Shown piece after piece: positions 32,732 through 39,863 of a DNA stretch of 42,042 nucleotides (position 1 is the first letter of the stretch; each line of letters begins with the position of its first letter). Made by a program: the position numbers and the translations under genes. The DNA is from Candidatus Saccharimonadota bacterium (GTDB lineage: Bacteria; Patescibacteriota; Saccharimonadia; Saccharimonadales; JAICHO01): contig JAICHO010000005.1 in NCBI GenBank assembly GCA_025924835.1, positions 1-42,042 on the forward strand, in the 5' to 3' direction. Below the pieces are notes generated by a model, which was not told the DNA's origin, searched no databases, and saw only the letters and a list, made by a program, of their open reading frames with translations.

Positions 32732-32737
32732 ATTATA
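32732..32737 (-). promoter_or_regulatory. -10 element before uppS, leaderless geometry
   Basis: TATAAT on the minus strand then 8 nt (AATTAAAC) to the uppS ATG. No clear -35, but no Shine-Dalgarno either. Confidence 0.42.
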
Positions 32738-32739
32738 GC

Positions 32740-33303
32740 TTAAACCGTGAGAATTTCGGTCTCTTTGGTTTTGGCAAATGCCTCAACTTCGGCTTTGGCG
32801 TTGTTCATACTGTCGTCTACTTGCTTCTCGTAACGCTTAGCGTCGTCTTCGCCGATGGTCTTATCTTTTTTGGCGCGGTCTATAGCGTCTTTGGCGTCGT
32901 GACGGATGTTGCGTAATGAAATCATACAATCTTCGGTTTTGCCGTTCAGGATTTTGACGATCTCGCGGCGGCGCTCTTCATTGAGCGGCGGCACCGGTAC
33001 CCGGACCACCCGGCCATCATCGGATGGGTTCATGCCAAGACTTGGATTGTCCCGGATAGCGGCGGAGATTGCCTGTAAATTAGCTGGGTCAAACGGAGTT
33101 ATCTGGATCAACTGGGCCTCAGGTACCGTTACCGTTGCCACTTGTATCAGTGGCATAGGCGTACCGTAAGCGGTCACTATTATTCCATCTAACATACCGG
33201 CATTGGCCCTACCTGTACGCAATTTTTTTAGTTCATCCCGAAAATGTTCGGTGGCCTGTTGAAATTTGGCTTTGGCTTGGCTAACAACTTGGTCTGGATT
33301 CAT
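32740..33303 (-). CDS. frr: Ribosome recycling factor
   Basis: RRF splits post-termination ribosomes with EF-G. The 187-residue protein has the family strings FRDELKKLRTGRANAGMLDGI, ITPFDPANLQAISAAIRDNPSLGMNPSDDGRVVRVPVPPL and RREIVKILN, and ends in the long helix with LTV. A Shine-Dalgarno (AGGAG) lies 6 nt before the ATG. It sits directly after tsf with no pyrH in between, unlike the common tsf-pyrH-frr order. Confidence 0.97.
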   Translation of the reverse strand: MNPDQVVSQAKAKFQQATEHFRDELKKLRTGRANAGMLDGIIVTAYGTPMPLIQVATVTVPEAQLIQITPFDPANLQAISAAIRDNPSLGMNPSDDGRVVRVPVPPLNEERRREIVKILNGKTEDCMISLRNIRHDAKDAIDRAKKDKTIGEDDAKRYEKQVDDSMNNAKAEVEAFAKTKETEILTV

Positions 33304-33329
33304 AGAGAACTCCTGCTCGTAATTTTATA

Positions 33330-33932
33330 TTACTCACTGACTTCGCCTAAAGCCATACGGCTAAAGCGACGGACAACTATGTTCTCACCTAATTTGGCTA
33401 TATTCTCTTTAACATAATCACCTACAGATTGATCGGGATTTTTAACAAATGGTTGTTCGAGCAAAATACGCTCGGCAAAATATTTGTGCACCATACCGCC
33501 AGCAATGTTGTCGAGCATGTTATCTGGCTTACCTTCGCTTTTGGCTTTATCCTTAAATTCTGCTATTTTGGCGTCATGAATCTCGGCTGGTACATCTTCT
33601 TTAGATACAAATTCCGGATTGCTGGCAGCAATGTGCATGGTTAGGTCTTTGACCAAACTGGTAAATAGCTCATTGCGGGCCACAAAGTCGGTCTCGCAAT
33701 TAACCTCGACCAGCACACCGATGCGTCCGTCGTGGTTATAGGTACCAATAACTCCGGCACGGGCCTCGCGCTCACCGCGTTTTTCGGCTTTGGTCAGGCC
33801 TTTTTTGCGCATGGCGGCCAAAGCCGTGTCAAAATCTCCGTCGGATTCAACCAACGCGGCCTTGGCATCCGTAATGCCAACACCGGTTAGTTCGCGCAGC
33901 CGCTTTATTTCTTCAATACTAATCTCTGCCAT
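33330..33932 (-). CDS. tsf: Elongation factor Ts
   Basis: EF-Ts is the nucleotide exchange factor for EF-Tu. The 200-residue protein has the N-terminal UBA-like domain with IKRLRELTGVGITDAKAAL and the core signature VLVEVNCETDFVARN (TDFV contacts EF-Tu). It has a single-repeat core, shorter than the E. coli protein, as in several bacteria. A Shine-Dalgarno (AAGGGG) precedes the ATG by 6 nt. It follows rpsB. Confidence 0.97.
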   Translation of the reverse strand: MAEISIEEIKRLRELTGVGITDAKAALVESDGDFDTALAAMRKKGLTKAEKRGEREARAGVIGTYNHDGRIGVLVEVNCETDFVARNELFTSLVKDLTMHIAASNPEFVSKEDVPAEIHDAKIAEFKDKAKSEGKPDNMLDNIAGGMVHKYFAERILLEQPFVKNPDQSVGDYVKENIAKLGENIVVRRFSRMALGEVSE

Positions 33933-33966
33933 ACATAACCCCTTAATTTACGATTTTTTAAACTAG

Positions 33967-34734
33967 TTATTCTTTTTCAGTTTTTTCTGGCTTGGCTTCT
34001 GTTTTGCTGTCTGCAGTAGACTGCTGACTATCGGCTTTTTTCTGGTGCTTGGCTTTGCCGGCTTCAATGGCGGATTGAATATAATCAGCTATCAGTTTGA
34101 TGGTCTTAATGGCATCATCGTTAGCTGGGATCGGGTAATCTATGAGAGTAGGATCGGCGTTGGTGTCTACGATGGCTACGACTTTTACGCCTAAACGCCG
34201 AGCCTCGCGCACGGCATTTATATCATTCTGAACATCTGTTACAAAGACGGCGCCAGGTTTGGCAGCAAGATTTTTAATACCACCATAAATATGATTCATG
34301 GCGTCAATTTCTTCCTGGTAGCGCTGGACTTCGAGCTTGCTGTATTTAGCTGCCAGAGCGCCGTTTTCCATCCTTTCTTCGGTGTCTTTGAGATGTTTGA
34401 CCCGGCCACCAATGGTGTTGCGATTAGTCAGCATGCCACCCAGCCAGCGCTCTACGACATAGGGCATGTCGGTATTTAACGCTAGCTCTTTGATAATATC
34501 GTGGGCCTGGCGTTTGGTACCGACCAGCAAAATCTGTTTACCCTCACCGGCTGTGTCTTCTATAAAGTTCAATGCCTTTTCCAGTTGCTCAACCGTTTTG
34601 GTTAAGTCAATAATATGGGTGCCTTCGCGTTTGCTATGGATAAACGGCGCCATTTTGGGGTGCCAGCGGCTGGTTTTGTGACCAAAATGCGCGCCGGCTT
34701 CTAATAGTTTCTTAATGTCTACATCTGTAGCCAT
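33967..34734 (-). CDS. rpsB: 30S ribosomal protein S2
   Basis: S2 of 255 residues with the typical strings LLEAGAHFGHKTSRWHPKM, FIHSKREGTHIIDL, ERWLGGMLTNRNTI and VVAIVDTNADPTLIDYPIPANDDA. The C-terminus is extended by a charged Lys/Glu/Thr tail (about 225-255). It heads the operon rpsB-tsf-frr-uppS-rseP-CPBP. A promoter predicted at 34836-34864 gives a leader of about 95 nt with two stem-loops. The nearest Shine-Dalgarno (AAAGGA) is 12 nt from the ATG, a long spacing. Confidence 0.97.
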   Translation of the reverse strand: MATDVDIKKLLEAGAHFGHKTSRWHPKMAPFIHSKREGTHIIDLTKTVEQLEKALNFIEDTAGEGKQILLVGTKRQAHDIIKELALNTDMPYVVERWLGGMLTNRNTIGGRVKHLKDTEERMENGALAAKYSKLEVQRYQEEIDAMNHIYGGIKNLAAKPGAVFVTDVQNDINAVREARRLGVKVVAIVDTNADPTLIDYPIPANDDAIKTIKLIADYIQSAIEAGKAKHQKKADSQQSTADSKTEAKPEKTEKE

Positions 34735-34758
34735 GAGTAGTATGATCCTTTCTCTTCG

Positions 34759-34792
34759 TTCAGGTGCCTGAATGGTCCGCTAGAGTGGACCA
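34759..34792 (-). promoter_or_regulatory. Two stem-loops in the rpsB leader
   Basis: TTCAGG/CCTGAA with a 2-nt loop (34759-34772) and TGGTCC/GGACCA with an 8-nt loop (34773-34792) lie back to back upstream of the ribosome-binding region of rpsB. They may be a binding site for S2 in autogenous control; this is inference. Confidence 0.45.
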
Positions 34793-34826
34793 CAAAGGAG
34801 GATGATTTCCCGAACTGCTTAATAGT

Positions 34827-34856
34827 AATCCAGTAACTTTAGCAGATTACTGGGTT
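34827..34856. repeat. 10-bp inverted repeat overlapping the rpsB promoter
   Basis: AATCCAGTAA and TTACTGGGTT pair (one G-T) around a 10-nt loop that contains the predicted rpsB -10 box. It lies 17 bp past the stop of the 34874-35296 gene. It could be an operator or a terminator lacking a T tract. Confidence 0.45.
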
Positions 34857-34864
34857 ATCTGCAA
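34836..34864 (-). promoter_or_regulatory. Promoter of the rpsB operon
   Basis: TTGCAG (34859-34864), a 17-nt spacer, then an extended -10 TGC-TAAAGT (hexamer 34836-34841) on the minus strand. The predicted leader is about 95 nt. Confidence 0.55.
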
Positions 34865-34873
34865 ATACTCTAG

Positions 34874-35296
34874 TTACTTGCTCAGTGCAACTATAAGACC
34901 GCTAGCTGCGTCTGCTGCGGCTTGTATCCGGTCCAAAACCAGCTCAGGGTCACTACATGGCATGCCAGTAGTGCCATCGGTTAACACATCTGGGGATGCG
35001 ACATAGCTTTCTAAAACTACTCCCGCGCCATGCGTCAAGGACCAGCCGATTTGAATTGTATATTCTTCGTCTGGTGAGCCCGGTATACCGCCACAATCAA
35101 TACGCATAGATTGGGTAAACTCATCTTTACCAGGCTGCTCTGGTTGATACATAACTAAGCTTGTACCACTAACAAGCAGGTCAGCGATGGCGCCAGCTAC
35201 AGGTATACGATCAGCCAGCTTGCTCGTGCATAAATCAGTAATTACTTCCGATGGTCTTACTGTCTCGGCAGTCCTTGCCGGCATTGTTATACTCAC
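34874..35296 (-). CDS. Hypothetical protein
   Basis: A 140-residue soluble protein I do not recognise. It has three Cys (DLCTSK, DCGG, PCSDP), a beta-rich middle and an Ala-rich C-terminal helix (VLDRIQAAADAASGLIVALSK). It starts with GTG, supported by GAGGA 7 nt upstream; an internal ATG at 35284 is the alternative. It has one of the best promoters of the window (TTGACT, 17 nt, TGC-TATAAT), so it is likely well expressed. No clear partner; rpsB follows with its own promoter. Confidence 0.6.
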   Translation of the reverse strand: MSITMPARTAETVRPSEVITDLCTSKLADRIPVAGAIADLLVSGTSLVMYQPEQPGKDEFTQSMRIDCGGIPGSPDEEYTIQIGWSLTHGAGVVLESYVASPDVLTDGTTGMPCSDPELVLDRIQAAADAASGLIVALSK

Positions 35297-35324
35297 AGAC
35301 GTGTCCTCACCATATTATTGAAGG

Positions 35325-35353
35325 ATTATAGCATATAATGTCTTGTAAGTCAA
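35325..35353 (-). promoter_or_regulatory. Strong sigma70-type promoter of the 34874-35296 gene
   Basis: TTGACT (35348-35353), 17 nt, TATAAT (35325-35330) with the extended TGC. The leader is about 25 nt with a Shine-Dalgarno. Confidence 0.72.
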
Positions 35354-35444
35354 TTAAGTTTCCTTGAAAGCTTGACCAGATCATAACAGAGGCGTATACT
35401 CGTCCAGATATCAGCTGACTGCAGTAAGCTCGCTGTTAACCAGT

Positions 35445-35450
35445 TATAAT
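35445..35450 (+). promoter_or_regulatory. -10 element of rpmE
   Basis: TATAAT on the plus strand, 20 nt before the ATG, followed by AAGGA at normal distance. No convincing -35. Confidence 0.45.
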
Positions 35451-35470
35451 TAAGCAGCTAAGGATACTCC

Positions 35471-35827
35471 ATGAAAAAAGATTTGCACCCCAAGAACTAC
35501 CGCCCTGTAGTTTTTCAGGACCTCAATAACAACGAGACGTTTTTGACCAGATCTACGGTTGCTACGGATGATACCATTACGCTTGATGGCACCGAATATC
35601 CTTTGGTCAAAGTACATATCTCCTCGGCATCTCACCCATTCTTTACCGGCCAGGAAAAGATGATTGACATTGAAGGCCGCGTTGACAAGTTCAAGGCTCG
35701 TCAGGAAGCAGCCAAAAACCGTGCTGAAGCCATGAAAAAAGCGGCTACCAAGACTCGCATCAAGGCCGACAAACCGGAAGACGAAGAACCGCAGAAGATT
35801 GGCACACTGAAACCCGGCAGCCGCTAA
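35471..35827 (+). CDS. rpmE2: 50S ribosomal protein L31, type B (zinc-free), with C-terminal tail
   Basis: The first 80 residues match type B L31: [20 protein letters not shown], then the end [24 protein letters not shown]. The zinc-binding CxxC of type A is absent. A 35-residue charged tail ([18 protein letters not shown]... to PGSR) extends the usual 80-90 residues. A Shine-Dalgarno (AAGGA) precedes the ATG by 7 nt. A strong terminator follows, and prfA starts 67 bp downstream. Confidence 0.94.
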   Translation: MKKDLHPKNYRPVVFQDLNNNETFLTRSTVATDDTITLDGTEYPLVKVHISSASHPFFTGQEKMIDIEGRVDKFKARQEAAKNRAEAMKKAATKTRIKADKPEDEEPQKIGTLKPGSR

Positions 35828-35837
35828 CCATACGCAT

Positions 35838-35876
35838 AAAACCACCTATACTTTATTGATATAGGTGGTTTTCTTT
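35838..35876 (+). terminator. Intrinsic terminator of rpmE
   Basis: AAAACCACCTATA (35838-35850) and TATAGGTGGTTTT (35860-35872) form a perfect 13-bp stem with a 9-nt loop, running into a T-rich end. It overlaps the prfA promoter. Confidence 0.85.
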
Positions 35877-35883
35877 ATATACT
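35856..35883 (+). promoter_or_regulatory. Promoter of prfA embedded in the rpmE terminator
   Basis: TTGATA (35856-35861), a 16-nt spacer made of the terminator right arm, and TATACT (35878-35883). A Shine-Dalgarno (GAGGAAAG) follows, then the ATG at 35895. Confidence 0.6.
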
Positions 35884-35894
35884 GAGGAAAGATT

Positions 35895-36947
35895 ATGGAT
35901 AAAAAAGAGCAACAATTCCGAGACGAGCTGGGCGCCCTGCAAACCCAATTGCAAGATCCGGCTATTTTCGCCTCCAGGGATTACCCTAGGCTGGCCAAGC
36001 GTCAAAAAGAATTAGAGGATATATTATCTCTATTTGACGACTTGCATCGTATCCATAAACAAACCGCTGAGGCTGAAGATCTGGCTACCACGGGTGGTGA
36101 GCTTGCCGAAATGGCTCAGTCAGAATTAGAAGAACTAACCCGCCAAAAAATTGAGGCCGATCAAAACTTAAATGCCGCCATCACGCCCAAAGATCCTAAT
36201 GACGACCGCGACGTTATTATAGAAATACGGGCGGCGGCGGGCGGCGATGAATCCGCCTTATTTGCCGGTGAATTGTACCGTATGTATATCCGTTGGACGG
36301 AAACCCACCATTACAAATCAGAGCTTATTAGCGAAAGCCCCAGTGAAAGCGGTGGCTTTAAGGAGATTATCTTTGCTGTACGAGGGCCAGACGCGTATCG
36401 CAACTTAAAGTTTGAGGCCGGAGTCCACCGTGTGCAGCGCGTACCCGTTACCGAAAGCCAGGGACGGATCCATACCAGCACGGTTACAGTAGCCGTCATG
36501 CCCGAGGCAGAAGAAACCGATGTTGAAATTAAAGATGCTGACCTGCGGATTGATGTATTCCGTTCCGGTGGGCACGGTGGCCAGTCAGTTAATACGACTG
36601 ATTCGGCGGTGCGTATTACCCATCTGCCTTCCGGCTTAGTGGTGGCTAACCAGGACGAAAAGTCGCAGATCAAAAACAAGGCCAAGGCTATGAGCGTGCT
36701 CCGTTCCCGCTTGCTGCAGATAAAACTGGACGAAGAGGCTAAGCAACTCAGTGACGATCGCAAAAAACTGATCGGTTCCGGCGACCGCAGCGAAAAAATC
36801 CGTACCTACAACTTCCCGCAGGACCGCATTACCGACCACCGCATCGGCTACTCCCGCAGCAACATCCCTGCTGCGCTAAACGGCGAAATCGACGACTTGA
36901 TAGAAAAACTCCACGCCTATGAACACGAACTCCTTGCTAACGAGTGA
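35895..36947 (+). CDS. prfA: Peptide chain release factor 1
   Basis: RF1 reads UAA and UAG. The 350-residue protein has the PxT codon-recognition motif (Pro184-Val-Thr186) and the catalytic GGQ (228-230, within [18 protein letters not shown]). It ends in TGA. The prmC gene begins 29 bp before this stop, in another frame; PrmC methylates the GGQ glutamine, so enzyme and substrate are coupled. The start is set by a Shine-Dalgarno. Confidence 0.97.
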   Translation: MDKKEQQFRDELGALQTQLQDPAIFASRDYPRLAKRQKELEDILSLFDDLHRIHKQTAEAEDLATTGGELAEMAQSELEELTRQKIEADQNLNAAITPKDPNDDRDVIIEIRAAAGGDESALFAGELYRMYIRWTETHHYKSELISESPSESGGFKEIIFAVRGPDAYRNLKFEAGVHRVQRVPVTESQGRIHTSTVTVAVMPEAEETDVEIKDADLRIDVFRSGGHGGQSVNTTDSAVRITHLPSGLVVANQDEKSQIKNKAKAMSVLRSRLLQIKLDEEAKQLSDDRKKLIGSGDRSEKIRTYNFPQDRITDHRIGYSRSNIPAALNGEIDDLIEKLHAYEHELLANE

Positions 36948-37812
36948 GGCGTGGCTAAGAAACGCCGAGTCCCGCCTGCGAAGTGCAGCTGTGCCTAACC
37001 CGCGATTAGATTGTTTAGTCTTGCTGCAGGATGTTCTACAAAGAGACAAATCACATATCTTGGCCCACCCGGAATATATACTGCCGTCTCGCATGCTCGA
37101 ACTTCTGAATAAGCAAATTTCACGTCGTGCGAATCATGAGCCATTGGCATATATTCGCGGCAAGTCAGAATTTTACGGGCGGGAATTTATTGTCAGTGCC
37201 GATACCTTGCAGCCCCGTCCGGAAACGGAGACAATGATTGATCTCGTGAAAGAGCTTGTCAAAAAATCACAAAAATCCTTCCTGTTACAGAGCGGTCCTG
37301 TAACAGATGATGGAAATGTGAGGTGGATAATTGTGGATGTGGGAACGGGATCGGGGTGTTTGGCGATTACGGCCAAGCTGGAGTTTCCGGAGGCGGAAAT
37401 TATTGCTACCGACATCAACCCGGCATGTCTTAAAATTGCCAGACAGAATGCTAAAAACTTGGATGTGGATATTAAATTTTATCAAGGCGATCTGTTGCAG
37501 GCTTTACCATCCACCACGTATCATCTACCACTTATCATTCTCGCTAACCTGCCCTACGTCCCAGACAGCCATACAATCAACCGGGCAGCTATGCACGAAC
37601 CACCAACTGCTATTTTTGGGGGTGCCGACGGATTAAAGCTTTATAGAAACATGTTTGAACAAATAGGAATGCTGATTCAAAAGCCGCATTACGTATTAAC
37701 AGAGAGCCTACCCTTCCAGCATGAAGACTTGGCAAAAATCGCTTTACGCTCTGGCTATCAACAAAGTGATAATGAAGATTTTATTCAAGTTTTTATGGCA
37801 ACAGACTTTTAG
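36919..37812 (+). CDS. prmC: Release-factor glutamine methyltransferase PrmC (HemK)
   Basis: It methylates the glutamine of GGQ in RF1 and RF2. The 297-residue protein has the N-terminal helical domain (about 1-85), the linker [19 protein letters not shown] motif [13 protein letters not shown], and the acidic [14 protein letters not shown]. The substrate motif is ILANLPYVP, where most PrmC have NPPY; the catalytic Asn and Tyr are retained. It overlaps prfA by 29 bp. Its TAG stop overlaps the stop of the convergent htrA by 4 bp. Confidence 0.95.
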   Translation: MNTNSLLTSEAWLRNAESRLRSAAVPNPRLDCLVLLQDVLQRDKSHILAHPEYILPSRMLELLNKQISRRANHEPLAYIRGKSEFYGREFIVSADTLQPRPETETMIDLVKELVKKSQKSFLLQSGPVTDDGNVRWIIVDVGTGSGCLAITAKLEFPEAEIIATDINPACLKIARQNAKNLDVDIKFYQGDLLQALPSTTYHLPLIILANLPYVPDSHTINRAAMHEPPTAIFGGADGLKLYRNMFEQIGMLIQKPHYVLTESLPFQHEDLAKIALRSGYQQSDNEDFIQVFMATDF

Positions 37813-39050
37813 GTCTGCGGGGCGGCTTCTAGTTTGACCTGTACTGTTTGCTCTTTGCCGTCGCGGTTGATAGTTAACGTTACCTCGTCACCGACTGACT
37901 TGCGACCCATTAATGATGTAAGGCTGTTATTTTCATCAAGGTTAATGCCGTCAATTTTGGTGATGATATCCTTTTCTTTTAGACCCGCCTTATCAGCCGG
38001 GCTGCCGGGGATTACTGATGGACTGCGCCCGTTACTGGGGACAATGTATGCACCGCGTTTTACATTCAAATTGTACTGATACGCGTAGTCGTCAGTGAGA
38101 CTAATGTAACGAATACCTAAGTAAGGGCGCTCAAACACGCCCTTGTTAAGGACACTTTTGATAAGACCTTGCACGTCGTTAATGGGGATAGCAAAACCGA
38201 TGTTCTGCGCACCCTGTCCGGCAATGGCCGTATTAATGCCGATAACCTCGCCGCTGATATTTACCAGTGGGCCACCGGAATTACCTTCGTTGATGGCTGC
38301 ATCCGTCTGGAAAAGATTTTGTAAAGTTTCGCTGCTGCCGCTGCCGTCACTAGCCTGCACGCTGCGGCCAAAACCAGAGATAATACCATCCGTAACAGTG
38401 TTTTGGAATTGCCCTAACGCATTACCTATTGCCACCACGCGGTCCCCCACCTGTACTTTGCCGGAGTCACCTAATGTAGCTTTTTGCAGTTTTTTGCCCT
38501 TGGTATCTTTTATTTTAAGTATGGCTATATCCAGCGAATCAGTTTCGTTAGTTCTACCGACTACCTGGACATTGTCCAGCTGCGTCCCATCAGATAGCGT
38601 AACACTGACATTGCTGGTACCTGCCGGAACAACGTGCCGGTTAGTTACTATGTAACCGTCATCGCTAATGATGATACCCGTTCCGGCGCTTCGCTGCTGG
38701 CTGCCCCCGGCGCTAAAGCCAAAGAAATCCGGCGTAGCAGCCGCCTGGCTGATAACGTCCACCGACACGACGCTGGGTGAAACATTTTTAGCAATAGTAT
38801 TAATTAGTTGGCTTTCGTTTAGCACAACCTGCTGGTTGGCTTTACTAATAACCGACGTCCCACTCGACTCATCAAGACGATTTTTTGACCCGATGTAGCC
38901 ACCCCCAAACCCGGCGGTCGCGCATATTAAAACAAGTAATATCAGAGCGGCTGATTTGCGGCGAGCTTGATCGGATAAAGCTGTCCTATAGTTAAAACCG
39001 GCTACACTAGGTTGTTCTGTGGGATTTTTTGGTTCCATATTATCCTTCAT
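37809..39050 (-). CDS. htrA: HtrA/DegP-type serine protease with PDZ domain
   Basis: A membrane-anchored surface quality-control protease, 413 residues. A cytoplasmic N-terminus precedes one TM helix (about 32-53). The trypsin-like domain carries the triad His139 (TNRHVV), Asp174 (DSLDIAILKI) and Ser258 (NEGNSGGPL), and a PDZ domain lies at about 310-405 (VIPGSPADKAGLKEKDIITKIDG). The ATG at 39050 is used here; an internal ATG at 39038 has AAGGA upstream and may be the true start. It ends convergently with prmC, sharing the bases of both stops. Confidence 0.95.
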   Translation of the reverse strand: MKDNMEPKNPTEQPSVAGFNYRTALSDQARRKSAALILLVLICATAGFGGGYIGSKNRLDESSGTSVISKANQQVVLNESQLINTIAKNVSPSVVSVDVISQAAATPDFFGFSAGGSQQRSAGTGIIISDDGYIVTNRHVVPAGTSNVSVTLSDGTQLDNVQVVGRTNETDSLDIAILKIKDTKGKKLQKATLGDSGKVQVGDRVVAIGNALGQFQNTVTDGIISGFGRSVQASDGSGSSETLQNLFQTDAAINEGNSGGPLVNISGEVIGINTAIAGQGAQNIGFAIPINDVQGLIKSVLNKGVFERPYLGIRYISLTDDYAYQYNLNVKRGAYIVPSNGRSPSVIPGSPADKAGLKEKDIITKIDGINLDENNSLTSLMGRKSVGDEVTLTINRDGKEQTVQVKLEAAPQT

Positions 39051-39110
39051 TTAATAGTACGATACTTAAGATTGGCTGAGACGCCTTTTAGGTTTTGACG
39101 CACAGATTCA

Positions 39111-39863
39111 TTAGACAACCTTGTCTCCCCAATCGGAAAAAACCAACACAACCATGATAACCGCGATCATGATAAAGATAATTTCACGTCGCAGTAAAAC
39201 CGATAAGCGATCGGACTCGTGCAGATAATAAAGCCCGCCCAGGCCAAATCCTAAAACTGTCAGTAAGAGTGTCGGCTGGGCCACCACGACATAAAACAAC
39301 AGCCAGTGAGCGCAAAGCCAGGCCAAGGCGGCCGCAAAGTAACCCCATGTATGAGAATACAGGGATATGTAAGGCTCATCAAAAGCGGTCAAGAAGTGGC
39401 GAGCCGCTAAGTAACAGATAGCCCAAACACCTAGAACCAATATCAGGATGGACGAGTCGGGCCAAGCCAAAAATAACGCCATAAGTCCGTATGTTTGTCC
39501 CACCAAAGCCTGAAGCGAAATTTTGAATACGCTGCGGCCGGGCTTAATAGCTACCTGCCAGACCATATATAACAGCGCCCAGGCCAGTTGCAATGACGCG
39601 CTGTGTGTTCGCATCATAATGACCACGGTAGACAAGCCGACAATTATGTCTACAGCGTTAGCGCGGACAATTGCCGGCCAAAACCGCGGCCGCACCGCGA
39701 ACATCCGCCATTTAGTGATAAGGACAACCGCGACAGCGCCCTGCGGTACGCGTAAGCGAATAAAAATGTAAACCAAAGCGGGCATAAGCGCGCTGAGTAA
39801 AATATGAAAAACATGAGCATAGCCTCGTACCGGCTTTAACTTGCCACCCAACAGTTTCATCAT
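39111..39863 (-). CDS. Polytopic membrane protein, unknown
   Basis: A 250-residue protein with about seven or eight TM helices and few soluble loops; I do not recognise a family. Basic loops (TKWRMFAVRPRFWPAIVR, AIKPGRSVFK) suggest orientation, and the C-terminus ends SDWGDKVV. Its start overlaps the stop of the LCP gene by 4 bp, so it is translated from the same transcript and may work with the LCP protein at the cell envelope. No catalytic motif was found. Confidence 0.75.
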   Translation of the reverse strand: MMKLLGGKLKPVRGYAHVFHILLSALMPALVYIFIRLRVPQGAVAVVLITKWRMFAVRPRFWPAIVRANAVDIIVGLSTVVIMMRTHSASLQLAWALLYMVWQVAIKPGRSVFKISLQALVGQTYGLMALFLAWPDSSILILVLGVWAICYLAARHFLTAFDEPYISLYSHTWGYFAAALAWLCAHWLLFYVVVAQPTLLLTVLGFGLGGLYYLHESDRLSVLLRREIIFIMIAVIMVVLVFSDWGDKVV

